Assembly: GCF_018130765.1 (NCBI RefSeq)
Contig: NZ_JAFCJZ010000002.1
Location: 493,811 to 557,810 of the forward strand
Length of the DNA: 64,000 nucleotides
Direction: 5' to 3'
DNA from: Bradyrhizobium iriomotense
GTDB taxonomy: Bacteria; Pseudomonadota; Alphaproteobacteria; Rhizobiales; Xanthobacteraceae
A program made the translations under genes and the position numbers. The notes beneath the pieces were generated by a model that was given only the letters and a program-made list of their open reading frames with translations, did no database searches and was not told the DNA's origin. Positions 1-8,606 of the stretch are shown here, piece by piece (the stretch's first letter is position 1; each line of letters begins with the position of its first letter).

Positions 1-269
1 CCCGACGTCTCCATGATCGGCAGCGCGTCCATGTCGGCGCGCAGGCCAATGGTCTTGCCGGAGGCCGACTTGCGGCCGCGGATCACGCCGACCACGCCGG
101 TGCGGCCGATGCCCGTCACCACCTCGTCGCAGCCGAACTCGCGCAGCTTGTCGGCGACGATGCCGGCGGTGCGGTGGACTTCGTAGAGCAGCTCCGGGTT
201 CTCGTGGAAGTCATGGCGCCAGGCGGCCATTTCGTCGGAGAGGGCGGCGATGCGGTTGACGATGGGCAT
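1..269 (-). CDS. M20-family amidohydrolase (hippurate hydrolase-like), N-terminal part
   Basis: Only the first 89 codons are in the window; the gene runs off the left edge. The protein starts MPIVNRIAALSDEM and carries WRHDFHENPEL at about residues 17-27 and LRADMDALP at 76-84. These are hallmarks of the dizinc M20 amidohydrolases that hydrolyse N-acyl amino acids such as hippurate or indole-acetyl-amino acids. The Asp of RADMDALP is an expected metal-site residue. The ATG start fits the usual N-terminus of the family. It points away from purB and is separated from it by a palindromic repeat, so it is probably transcribed on its own. The exact substrate cannot be told from this fragment. Confidence 0.85.
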   Translation of the reverse strand, partial: MPIVNRIAALSDEMAAWRHDFHENPELLYEVHRTAGIVADKLREFGCDEVVTGIGRTGVVGVIRGRKSASGKTIGLRADMDALPIMETS

Positions 270-292
270 GGGGGATCCGTTTTTGATTGGTT

Positions 293-370
293 GTAGCCCG
301 GATGAGCGAAGCGACATCCGGGATCTTTCGCGGGAGATTTCCCGGGTATCGCTGCGCTCACCCGGGCTAC
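293..370. repeat. Intergenic palindromic repeat (family D)
   Basis: The sequence begins GTAGCCCGGATGAGCG and ends CGCTCACCCGGGCTAC, so the two ends are near-perfect reverse complements that can form a long hairpin. It fills the gap between the amidohydrolase and purB. It resembles the dispersed extragenic palindromes of Bradyrhizobium genomes; that likeness is from memory. Only one copy was seen in this window. Confidence 0.7.
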
Positions 371-381
371 GGATGTGACGC

Positions 382-1689
<1,308 letters not shown>

Positions 1690-1894
1690 TGGACTGCTCC
1701 AGGAAGGTGGGCGGGCGACCCGAGGGGGCGCGACCTGCCAAAATGCTTTTTACGCCGTGATTTAACAGAGCGGGCAAGGCGAAACAAACGGTCTGGGCCC
1801 CGGCAGAGGGGGATCGCCGAGCTATCCACCGGACCGGCCGGCAGGGGTGGCGGCGCCGGGCCGCAAATATTAACTGTCAATCACGGATCATTGA

Positions 1895-1918
1895 CTGACA
1901 GATATTGAAATCTGTCAG
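1895..1918. promoter_or_regulatory. Perfect inverted repeat, likely operator
   Basis: CTGACAGAT and ATCTGTCAG form a perfect 9-bp inverted repeat separated by six bases. The repeat overlaps the -35 hexamer of the promoter at 1905-1933, the usual place for a repressor operator. The TetR-family gene at 2250 is the nearest candidate regulator, so autoregulation is plausible. A transcribed hairpin is the alternative reading. Confidence 0.5.
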
Positions 1919-1933
1919 CGAGACGTGTATATC
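1905..1933 (+). promoter_or_regulatory. Sigma70-like promoter
   Basis: TTGAAA at 1905-1910 is followed, after 17 bases, by TATATC at 1928-1933. A transcript would begin near 1940 and read into the small ORF at 2061 and the TetR gene at 2250. The prediction rests on sequence match only. Confidence 0.45.
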
Positions 1934-2060
1934 CGTTCCCGGACGCTCCGATTGGGCGTCCCGCGGCCATCCTGCCAGGGGAGCCCGAGGTCCGAAAAAC
2001 CAGCGGATCGAGGGACGTAATTGAGCGGTAGGAGCCGTGGACGAATGGAGACTTAAGACA

Positions 2061-2162
2061 ATGACGACCGAAATCCTCAATTTCACCGGCACGATTGGGC
2101 ATTGGCTCAATTTGCTGGTGGCGCGCCAGATCGCGGCGCAGGCTGCAAAACTGCCTCATTAG
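2061..2162 (+). CDS. Possible 33-residue small protein
   Basis: ATG at 2061 opens a frame of 33 residues, starting MTTEILNFTGTIGHWLNLL and ending AAKLPH before TAG. The middle (roughly residues 11-28) could form an amphipathic helix. A GGAG lies at 2046-2049, somewhat far upstream. It lies downstream of the promoter and inverted repeat at 1895-1933 and 87 bases before the TetR gene, so it may be the leader ORF of that transcript. No family was recognised. The codon use looks like its neighbours, but the short length makes coding status uncertain. Confidence 0.35.
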   Translation: MTTEILNFTGTIGHWLNLLVARQIAAQAAKLPH

Positions 2163-2249
2163 GGCGAGAGCTTTCCGAAACGACCGGTGAGGGGCGCTTC
2201 GGAATCAGCGCCGTCGCCGGGTGAACCCAAACGGGAACAAGGTGCTGGC

Positions 2250-2834
2250 ATGAATGAAGCCGTTATCCTGACGCCGGAGCGGATCCTCGAAGTCACCGAG
2301 GACGTCTTGCGGCGCTACGGAGTTGCCAAGGCCACCGTGGTTGACGTTGCCCGTGCGCTCGATGTGAGCCACGGCAGCGTCTATCGCCATTTCCCGAGCA
2401 AGGCCTCGCTGCGCGAGGCCGTTGCCAAACGCTGGCTGGACCGCATCGATGCGCCGCTCTTGGCGATCACCAAGGAGCAGGGGCCGGCGCCTGACCGGCT
2501 CGACCGCTGGCTGCGCACACTTTTCGCAGCCAAGCGTTCGCGCGTGCTCGACGACCCCGAAATGTTCGAGACCTATCTGACCCTGGCACGTGAAGCCTGC
2601 GCGGCCGTGAAGTGCCACAAGGACACCATGATCGACCAGATCGCGGCGATCCTGACCGACGGCGTGACACAGGGCGTGTTTGCCGTGAGCGACGTCAAGG
2701 CGACTGCGCGCGCGATCTTCGATGCGACCTGCCGCTTCCACCATCCGGCGCATGCCGACGAATGGAAGGACGCGGAGCTGCCGGCGCGTGTCGATGCGAC
2801 GCTCGCGCTGGTGCTGCGCGGGTTGAAAGCTTAA
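2250..2834 (+). CDS. TetR/AcrR-family transcriptional regulator
   Basis: A 194-residue repressor-type protein. Residues 8-55 form the TetR N-terminal domain: the stretch around VDVARALDVSHGSVYRHF is the helix-turn-helix, ending in the typical YRHFPSK. The C-terminal half is the ligand-binding and dimerisation domain (TetR_C type) and does not reveal the ligand. The ATG at 2250 was chosen because the DNA-binding domain begins a few residues later; an upstream in-frame start would add an unlikely Ser/Pro-rich tail. The inverted repeat at 1895-1918 may be its operator. A palindromic repeat follows. Confidence 0.9.
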   Translation: MNEAVILTPERILEVTEDVLRRYGVAKATVVDVARALDVSHGSVYRHFPSKASLREAVAKRWLDRIDAPLLAITKEQGPAPDRLDRWLRTLFAAKRSRVLDDPEMFETYLTLAREACAAVKCHKDTMIDQIAAILTDGVTQGVFAVSDVKATARAIFDATCRFHHPAHADEWKDAELPARVDATLALVLRGLKA

Positions 2835-2847
2835 AGCCACGAGTGAC

Positions 2848-3001
2848 GCTGCACCCTCTCCCCCTGTGGGAGAGGGTGGCTTCGCGTAAGCGAAGCCGGG
2901 TGAGGGGTGTCTCTCCTCGTATGGCCCTCTCAATTCGTGTGCGCGGATAGAACCCCTCATCCGGCGCTTCGCGCCACCTTCTCCCACAAGGGGAGAAGGA
3001 A
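2848..3001. repeat. Paired palindromic intergenic repeat (family C)
   Basis: A segment starting CACCCTCTCCCCCTGTGGGA and carrying GGCTTCGCGTAAGCGAAGCC is followed by a diverged reverse-complement copy that includes ACCCCTCATCCGGCGCTTCG and ends in GGGGAGAAGG. The pair can fold into one large hairpin. This type is common between genes in rhizobia. It separates the TetR gene from the minus-strand gene at 3048. Confidence 0.7.
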
Positions 3002-3047
3002 GAAGGCCCAAGCGGACTGCAGGCGGCGTAACCCGCGACGCTTGGAC

Positions 3048-3350
3048 TTACCCCCTTGCCTTGTGAAGAAGCGCGCCCTCGCGAACGGAGGGCGTGGCGG
3101 TTTCGTGCCTGCGCGGGTGAAACCCGCCGTTGGCCGGTACGACCGGCGGGCTCTCCGGATATGTATTGACCGCGATTTCGACGACATCCTTTGACCGCTT
3201 TCGAAGACGGTAGAATGTCAGCTCCTGCTCGAGCATGGGGCAGCGGAAGTGGACGACGGCCGTATCGGGCAGGCGGCAAAGTTCGTCGATGAGTTCGCCT
3301 ACGGTAATGATCGGGGGATGGTCGATTGCCTTGTGATGAGCCTTACTCAT
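3048..3350 (-). CDS. Hypothetical protein, 100 residues
   Basis: The protein begins MSKAHHKAIDHPPIITVGEL and has a compact acidic/hydrophobic core to about residue 70. The last 30 residues are Pro/His/Arg-rich and look like read-through into non-conserved sequence. The start is well supported: GGAGGAG lies 8 bases upstream of the ATG. No domain was recognised and no membrane segment or signal peptide is visible. It lies just upstream of the response-regulator gene's 3' end on the same strand, with an intervening gap of about 110 bases. Confidence 0.65.
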   Translation of the reverse strand: MSKAHHKAIDHPPIITVGELIDELCRLPDTAVVHFRCPMLEQELTFYRLRKRSKDVVEIAVNTYPESPPVVPANGGFHPRRHETATPSVREGALLHKARG

Positions 3351-3460
3351 GGCGATGTCTCCTCCACTCTACTCCTAACCGGGGCTGGATGGCCTCCGTT
3401 CCATCCCGCCCGGCAGATTCAAGAGCGCCACCTCGCTCGAGGAATCCGGCAGCCCCACTG

Positions 3461-4114
3461 CTAGATCTTCGTCAGCCCGCACGTCGCGGCGAGCCGCACG
3501 AGCTGCGCATCCGTGCGCGCACCGGTCTTGGTCTTGATCAGATAGTGATAGTTCTGCACCGTCTTGACGCTGAGGTTGAGATGCGTCGCGATCTCTTCGG
3601 TGGTGGCTCCGCCGGCGAACTGGCGCAGGATCTCGATCTCGCGTTCGCCCAGCTGGTCCAGCACCGAGCCGGTCGGTGACAGGCTGTCCTCGGCGAGGAT
3701 GTGCGCGATGTCGTCGCTCATGGCGCGCTCGCCGCGGGCGACGCTGCGGATTGCGTTCACGACCGCGGACGGCTCGCTGCTCTTGGTGACGAAGCCGGAG
3801 GCGCCGGCGCTGAAGGCCGCTTTCACCAGCACGGCCTCGTTGTGCATGGTGAAGACGAGGATGCGGGCCCGCGGGCTGCGGGCGCGGATGTTGCGGATGG
3901 CCTCCAGCCCGCTCGCGCCGGGCATCGATATATCCAGCACGACGACGTCAGGATCGTGCGCCTTGAAGGCGCCGTAGGCATCCGCGGCGTTGTCGGCTTC
4001 CGCCACGACATGCAGGTCGCCCTGGCTCTCCAGCACGCGCCGGTAGCCTTGCCGGACGATCGGGTGGTCGTCGACCAGCAGTACGGAGATGCCTGTTGCC
4101 GCGACATCGTTCAC
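3461..4114 (-). CDS. NarL/FixJ-type response regulator
   Basis: A 217-residue two-domain regulator. The receiver domain (about 9-125) has the acidic pair D15-D16, phosphoacceptor D61 in LDISMP and the conserved Lys in FVTKSS. The C-terminal LuxR-type helix-turn-helix (about 150-212) includes LGEREIEILRQFAGG and the recognition region LSVKTVQNY. The GTG start at 4114 was chosen because it lies 8 bases after the kinase stop. An upstream frame extends over the kinase gene and is spurious. It is the cognate regulator of the adjacent kinase; phosphorylation should allow it to bind DNA. Target genes cannot be inferred. Confidence 0.92.
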   Translation of the reverse strand: MNDVAATGISVLLVDDHPIVRQGYRRVLESQGDLHVVAEADNAADAYGAFKAHDPDVVVLDISMPGASGLEAIRNIRARSPRARILVFTMHNEAVLVKAAFSAGASGFVTKSSEPSAVVNAIRSVARGERAMSDDIAHILAEDSLSPTGSVLDQLGEREIEILRQFAGGATTEEIATHLNLSVKTVQNYHYLIKTKTGARTDAQLVRLAATCGLTKI

Positions 4115-4121
4115 GTCGGCC

Positions 4122-5492
4122 TCACGCGGCGAGCGGTATGGTGGCAGCGACGCTGAGGCCGCGGGTCGCAGGCTGGATCGACAGCGATCCGCCGGCCGCC
4201 GCGACGCGCTCGCGAATGCCGGTGAGGCCGAAGCCGGCCGACTGCGCGACCCGCTCCGCATCGCCGCCGCCGTCGTCCTCGACACGGATCAACAGCGCAT
4301 CGTCCTCGCCTGCGCGCCGCTCGACGCGCAACGAGATCTCGCGCGCCGCGCTGTGACGCAGCGCGTTGGTCAGGCATTCCTGCGCAACACGATAGGCGGT
4401 GGTGGCGGCCGGGCCGCTGATGTCGGTGAGGTCGCCCCTGAGGTCGAGCTGGATCGTCGGCCGCGCCGTACTGTGCGAGCGCCAGCTGTCGACGAGATTG
4501 ACGAGGCTGGCCTCGAGTCCGAGTTCCTCCGGCAGCGGATTGCGCAGCCGCTTCAGCGCATCGCGCAGCGAAGCCATCAGATGGTGCGTGGCCTGCGAGA
4601 TCATGCGCGCGTCCTGCGCGACCGCGCTATTTGGGGTCTCCCTCTTGCTCGCCGTCTCGATGGTGTTGGCGAAGGCGAGGATGGCGGACAGGTTCTGCCC
4701 GAACTCGTCGTGCAGCTCGCGGGCGAGCGCGCGGCGTTCGTCGTCGCGGATCTCGATCAGGCGTCGCGTCAGCGCCGCGCGCTGCTCGGTCGCTTCCTCC
4801 AGCCGGCCGCCGAGCTCGCCGACGGCGCCGCCGATCATCGCCAGCTCCATGGAGCGGAAGCGCGGCAGTTTGGTGCGATACTGCCCGCGCGCCATGCGCT
4901 GCAAGGCGGTAACGATCGCGCGCGCCGGCGCCAGCGCGTGCGCGATGGCGAGCGAGGCGAGCAGGGCGATCGCCGCCGCCATCAGCAGCGCGACGTCGAT
5001 GACGTTGAGGATGTATTCCCAGGCGAGCGAGATCGCAGCAGTCGCATCCGGTGTCGCAACCACCGTGCCGGCGGCGGCGGCGCGCGGGCTGACCGGCCGC
5101 ACCACCTCGGCATGGCTGCCGAGGAAGGTCGGCACGATGGCCGCGAACCAGCGCGGCGGGGTCTTGCCCAGCCCCTCGCTCTGGCCGCAGAGCGGCTTCT
5201 CGAACGCGGTCGCCGGCTGGAACTCGACGCAGACGCCGGGCGAGATCAGCTTCATCGTCTCCAGCGTGCGCCACTCCGGAACCGGCAGCAGGTGCTCGCG
5301 CGCTCTGCTGCTGCGCAACAACAGCTCGTGCCAGTACAGTGCCTGAAGCGCCTGCGCGACCCGCTGCGCCGAGGCCGCGGTCGCCCGGTCAATGCTGCGA
5401 TAGGCGTCGAATGTGGCCCATACGGCCGCGGCTCCCAGGCACAGCGCCACGATGAGGAGCAGGCGGGCAACAAGCTGAAGCACGAGGCGCAT
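4122..5492 (-). CDS. Sensor histidine kinase, HisKA_3 (NarX/UhpB-like) type
   Basis: A 456-residue inner-membrane kinase. There is a TM helix at about 5-25, a periplasmic region to about 160, a second TM at 163-188 and then a HAMP-like linker. The dimerisation/phosphoacceptor segment contains RELHDEFGQNL with H261, the form seen in kinases that partner NarL-type regulators. The HATPase domain is near 330-456, with NALRHS (N box), VEDDGGG (G1) and GFGLTGIRERV (G2). ATG 5492 gives a normal signal-anchor start; the longer frame adds unlikely residues. The response regulator follows 8 bases after the stop. The input signal is unknown; the periplasmic domain is not a recognised type. Confidence 0.92.
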   Translation of the reverse strand: MRLVLQLVARLLLIVALCLGAAAVWATFDAYRSIDRATAASAQRVAQALQALYWHELLLRSSRAREHLLPVPEWRTLETMKLISPGVCVEFQPATAFEKPLCGQSEGLGKTPPRWFAAIVPTFLGSHAEVVRPVSPRAAAAGTVVATPDATAAISLAWEYILNVIDVALLMAAAIALLASLAIAHALAPARAIVTALQRMARGQYRTKLPRFRSMELAMIGGAVGELGGRLEEATEQRAALTRRLIEIRDDERRALARELHDEFGQNLSAILAFANTIETASKRETPNSAVAQDARMISQATHHLMASLRDALKRLRNPLPEELGLEASLVNLVDSWRSHSTARPTIQLDLRGDLTDISGPAATTAYRVAQECLTNALRHSAAREISLRVERRAGEDDALLIRVEDDGGGDAERVAQSAGFGLTGIRERVAAAGGSLSIQPATRGLSVAATIPLAA

Positions 5493-5690
5493 GCGATCAC
5501 CCCCGACGTTTGATAAGGTCAGCCTAACAACGCCGCCGCGCCTTGCCAATTGCGGGGTGTGGCAGGATTGCAGCTCGGGCAAATTTCCCAAGCCGGATTG
5601 GGCATGGGTCTTTGGACCTGAAACGTCGACTTTGATCTAATCGGGCAGGAATCCTTATAGGCCAATCGTTGCGGCGAGGAGCGGTGCAGC

Positions 5691-6461
5691 ATGAGTTCGA
5701 TGACGATTGGACCGATCATGGGCCGGGCTGCGGATCCATCCGAGCGTAGCGCGCTGCTGTTCTGGATGATCTTCACCGGGCTGTCGATCTTCGCCGTCGT
5801 GCTGCTGTGGCGCTTCGGCCTGATCCATCTGATGCTGACCTCGGACCGCACCTACATTTCCAGCATTATCGCGGTGCTCTACATCCTGACCTGCGGCCAC
5901 TGCTTCCTGCGCACGCGCGCGATCGCGCGTGAGGGGGCGGCGGCGCGGCGTTGCCGGGCGGCGCTCGCCGCGCCCGACGGCGGCAGGGTGCTTGATGCCC
6001 GTGCGACGACGCTGCCGCGCGGGTTGGTGCGCGATCACATCGAGAGCCTGGTGACGAAGGCGGCGGCGCAGGATTACCGCCCCGTGGACCAGACGCTGCT
6101 GCTGCGGACGCTGGCCGACCGTCTGCGCGGCTCCAACGGGTTCGGCGCGTTCGTTTCGGACACGCTGATGAAGCTCGGCCTGCTCGGCACCATCATCGGC
6201 TTCATCATCATGCTGGCGCCGATCGCGGGGCTGGATGCCGCCGACAAGGTCGCGATGCGCTCCTCGATGGGCTTGATGAGCGACGGCATGGCGGTTGCGA
6301 TGTACACGACGCTGGCCGGCCTCGTCGGCTCGATCCTGGTTCGCATCCAGTACTACATGCTGGATTCCGCGACCCAGCGGGTGTTCTCGGATGCGGTGGT
6401 GCTGACCGAGACCTATGTGACGCCGGTTTTGGAACGTAAGGGCGCCGGAACGCCGTCATGA
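5691..6461 (+). CDS. MotA/TolQ/ExbB-like proton-channel protein
   Basis: A 256-residue integral membrane protein. Hydrophobic helices lie at about 21-42 and 53-72, with two more in the C-terminal half, one around KLGLLGTIIGFIIMLAPIAG and one around MYTTLAGLVGSILVRI. The spacing and the Gly-rich LLGTIIG segment followed by a TTLAGLVG helix are typical of the MotA/TolQ/ExbB fold, in which five subunits surround a pair of single-pass partners and couple proton flow to mechanical work. The next gene overlaps it by 4 bases and encodes a single-pass protein in the position of MotB/ExbD/TolR. The assignment to the superfamily is good; the role is unknown. Confidence 0.8.
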   Translation: MSSMTIGPIMGRAADPSERSALLFWMIFTGLSIFAVVLLWRFGLIHLMLTSDRTYISSIIAVLYILTCGHCFLRTRAIAREGAAARRCRAALAAPDGGRVLDARATTLPRGLVRDHIESLVTKAAAQDYRPVDQTLLLRTLADRLRGSNGFGAFVSDTLMKLGLLGTIIGFIIMLAPIAGLDAADKVAMRSSMGLMSDGMAVAMYTTLAGLVGSILVRIQYYMLDSATQRVFSDAVVLTETYVTPVLERKGAGTPS

Positions 6462-7144
6462 TGGATGATTTCGGTCTCTATCCGCGCGAGGAGCCGTTCG
6501 ATCCCCTGGGCGTGATGCTGTTCAAGGCGCTCCAGGTGATCGCGTTCCTGTTCTTCCTCGCGCTGCTCGCGGTGTCCCCGGACGCCAAGGACGGCAAGAT
6601 CGACTCCAAGGCGGAGTTCATCATCACGCTGGACTGGCCGGACAACCACCCCGACGACCTCGACCTGTTCGTGCAGGATCCCGCCGGCAACATCGCCTGG
6701 TATCGCCACCGCGAGGCCGGCTTCCTCACGCTCGACCGCGACGACCGCGGCGGCGCCAACGATTTCATCGTGGTCAACGGCAAGAAGATTGCCTCGCCCA
6801 TCCGCGAGGAGATCGTCACGGTGCGCGGCATCGTCGCCGGCGAATACACCGTCAACGTCTCGCATTTCGTCGCGACGACCGGCGAGCCCGTGACGGCCAA
6901 TGTGAAGGTCCAAAAACTCAATCCGACCGCGCAGGTGGTGTTCGACAACAAGTTCACGCTCGATCACACCGGCGACGAGAAGACCGCAGTGCGATTCCGC
7001 ATCGATGCGGAAGGCAAGGTCGTCAATGTCGATCAGCGGCCGAAATCGCTGCTGGAGACGTTCCGCAGCAGCTGGCGCAACGGCGCCGATGTCGATCCGA
7101 AGACCGGTGTGAGCAGGAACGCTGTGAGGGTGCGTCGTGAGTAA
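6458..7144 (+). CDS. Single-pass membrane protein with extracytoplasmic beta domain; putative partner of the proton channel
   Basis: A 228-residue protein. A short acidic cytoplasmic N-terminus with D15-P16 leads straight into one hydrophobic helix (about 18-42). A long soluble region follows, rich in alternating beta patterns and containing DLDLFVQDPAG and GEYTVNVSHF. That region recalls the secreted DUF2135/YfaP-like beta domains; the likeness is tentative. Start ATGATG overlaps the channel gene by 4 bases and the next gene overlaps its end by 8 bases, so the three are translationally coupled. The topology matches MotB/ExbD, but no OmpA-like peptidoglycan-binding domain is present. Function unknown. 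Confidence 0.75.
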   Translation: MMDDFGLYPREEPFDPLGVMLFKALQVIAFLFFLALLAVSPDAKDGKIDSKAEFIITLDWPDNHPDDLDLFVQDPAGNIAWYRHREAGFLTLDRDDRGGANDFIVVNGKKIASPIREEIVTVRGIVAGEYTVNVSHFVATTGEPVTANVKVQKLNPTAQVVFDNKFTLDHTGDEKTAVRFRIDAEGKVVNVDQRPKSLLETFRSSWRNGADVDPKTGVSRNAVRVRRE

Positions 7145-7742
7145 CCTGCAGACGGTTATCCTCACACTGTCGGTCGCTTACGCCGTCATCGGTGCGCTGC
7201 TGCTGGTCGTGCTGGTCTATGCGCAGCTGCACTGGTCGCTGAAGGCGGTCGCGGTGGTCGTGACCAGCGGCTTCTATGTCGTCAGCTTCACCGAGATGCG
7301 CGGCCTGCTCGGCTGGGCCAGCACGGACCGGCTGCCTGTTACCTTCAAGCTGCTGAAGGCCCGCATCGTCGAGCCGCATTCGCTGGAGGGCGATCCCGGC
7401 TCGATCTACCTCTGGGTCGAGGCGCTGGACGAGGACAATCGCCCGAGCGGCATCCCGCGCGCCTTTCGTGTGCCCTACAATGACAGGCTGGCCGACAAAA
7501 CCCATGCCGCCGAGAACGAGATCGCGCTCGGACATCCACAAGGGGGGCGCGCGGCCGATTTCGGCGGCGGCGACGGCAGCCTGATCGACATGGTCCGGGA
7601 ATATGTGACGCCCAAGACCATTCTGGAGACGAGCGGCGGCGATTCCTCGACCGGCGAATTCAATGCCCCACCCGCTGGTGCCCAGGGCGCGGTGTTCACC
7701 CCGATTCCGCCGCCCCGGATGCCGCCGAAGGACGAGCAATAG
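7137..7742 (+). CDS. Membrane protein of unknown function, third gene of the channel operon
   Basis: A 201-residue protein with two closely spaced hydrophobic helices at about 5-29 and 33-53 and a soluble remainder ending in a Pro-rich tail (IPPPRMPPKDEQ). The start is GTG at 7137, inside the end of the preceding gene. No catalytic motif or family was recognised. The overlap on the same strand indicates it works with the channel and the single-pass protein, perhaps as a third membrane subunit. Position is the only functional clue. Confidence 0.75.
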   Translation: MSNLQTVILTLSVAYAVIGALLLVVLVYAQLHWSLKAVAVVVTSGFYVVSFTEMRGLLGWASTDRLPVTFKLLKARIVEPHSLEGDPGSIYLWVEALDEDNRPSGIPRAFRVPYNDRLADKTHAAENEIALGHPQGGRAADFGGGDGSLIDMVREYVTPKTILETSGGDSSTGEFNAPPAGAQGAVFTPIPPPRMPPKDEQ

Positions 7743-7807
7743 GCCTTTCACCATTACCGCAGGGCTGCGCTGGTAAACGGTCCGGCGCTGGCGCATCTTG
7801 TTGACCT

Positions 7808-7849
7808 CCCTCAATTTGGCCTTATCGGCCTCCAATAAGAATTTGAGGG
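7808..7849 (+). promoter_or_regulatory. Hairpin-capable leader before the phosphoesterase
   Basis: CCCTCAA (7808-7814) can pair with TTGAGGG (7843-7849), enclosing a smaller hairpin GGCC-TTATC-GGCC (7818-7830). The closing strand touches the ribosome-binding segment GGTGGAGGG just before the GTG start at 7860, so folding could limit translation. A TTGACC at 7801 could be a -35 element, but no good -10 was seen. Structure only; regulation is inferred. Confidence 0.35.
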
Positions 7850-7859
7850 TGGAGGGTGT

Positions 7860-8600
7860 GTGCTTCTCGCTGTCTTCTCGGATATCCACGGTAACCGGCA
7901 GGCGTTCGAGGCCTGCCTGAAGGTTGCCCGCGCCAAGGGGGCGGAGCGGTTCATCCTGCTCGGCGACTTCGTCGGCTATGGCGCCGATCCGGAATGGGTC
8001 GTGGATACCGCGATGGAGCTGGTTGCGCAGGGGGCCGTCGCCGTGCGCGGCAATCACGACCAGGCGGTCAATACCTCGACGGAGACCATGAACGCCGAGG
8101 CGCAGATCGCAATCGAATGGACCCGCGGCCGGCTCGACGCCGCGCAGCGGCGATTCCTGGCCGATCTGCCAATGCTGGTGGAGGACGGCGACCGCCTGTT
8201 TGTGCATTCGGAAGCCTCGAGCCCGCAGCGCTGGCACTATGTCCGTTCGACGGCCGATGCCGCCAAGAGCCTGATCTCGACGCCCGCCCATGTCACCTTT
8301 TGCGGCCATATCCATCGTCCGGCGCTGTATTCGATGTCGGTGACGGCGAAGATGACGAGCCTCGTGCCCAAGACCGATGTCTCGGTCCCGCTGCTGCGCG
8401 GACGGCAATGGCTTGCGGTGCTCGGCTCGGTCGGCCAGCCCCGCGACGGCGATCCGTCCGCGGCCTTCGTGCTGTTCGACACGGTGTCGTGCCAGATTAC
8501 CTATTGCCGCGCGCCCTATGACATCGAGACGGCCGCGAGCCGGATCCGCGAGAACGGCCTGCCGCACTGGCTCGCCGACCGGCTGTCGCAGGGGCGCTAG
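7860..8600 (+). CDS. Calcineurin-like metallophosphoesterase
   Basis: A 246-residue enzyme with the full two-metal motif set: FSDIHGN at 6-12, GDFVGYG at 35-41, GNHDQ at 64-68 and a late GHIH near residue 150. These chelate two divalent metals that activate water to cleave phosphomono- or diesters. The family covers YfcE/MJ0936-like phosphodiesterases and protein phosphatases; the substrate is not visible. The GTG at 7860 sits next to a good purine-rich ribosome site. The kinase-like gene begins 6 bases after its stop, so a phosphatase/kinase pair acting on the same pathway is an attractive guess. Confidence 0.9.
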   Translation: MLLAVFSDIHGNRQAFEACLKVARAKGAERFILLGDFVGYGADPEWVVDTAMELVAQGAVAVRGNHDQAVNTSTETMNAEAQIAIEWTRGRLDAAQRRFLADLPMLVEDGDRLFVHSEASSPQRWHYVRSTADAAKSLISTPAHVTFCGHIHRPALYSMSVTAKMTSLVPKTDVSVPLLRGRQWLAVLGSVGQPRDGDPSAAFVLFDTVSCQITYCRAPYDIETAASRIRENGLPHWLADRLSQGR

Positions 8601-8606
8601 AGGCCG

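Larger units (their letters stand above)
1690..2060. other. Gene-poor intergenic region between purB and the small ORF
   Basis: About 370 bases without a convincing gene. The part next to purB (1690-1860) shows nothing clear. The part from 1876 on is less GC-rich and holds a perfect inverted repeat at 1895-1918 and a sigma70-like promoter at 1905-1933, both listed separately. An open frame overlaps on the minus strand but has no ribosome site or recognisable protein. Confidence 0.5.

Noticed and set aside
5691..7742. Zorya defence or flagellar stator genes
   Set aside because: The channel partner lacks an OmpA-like domain and there are no ZorC, ZorD, ZorE or flagellar genes nearby.
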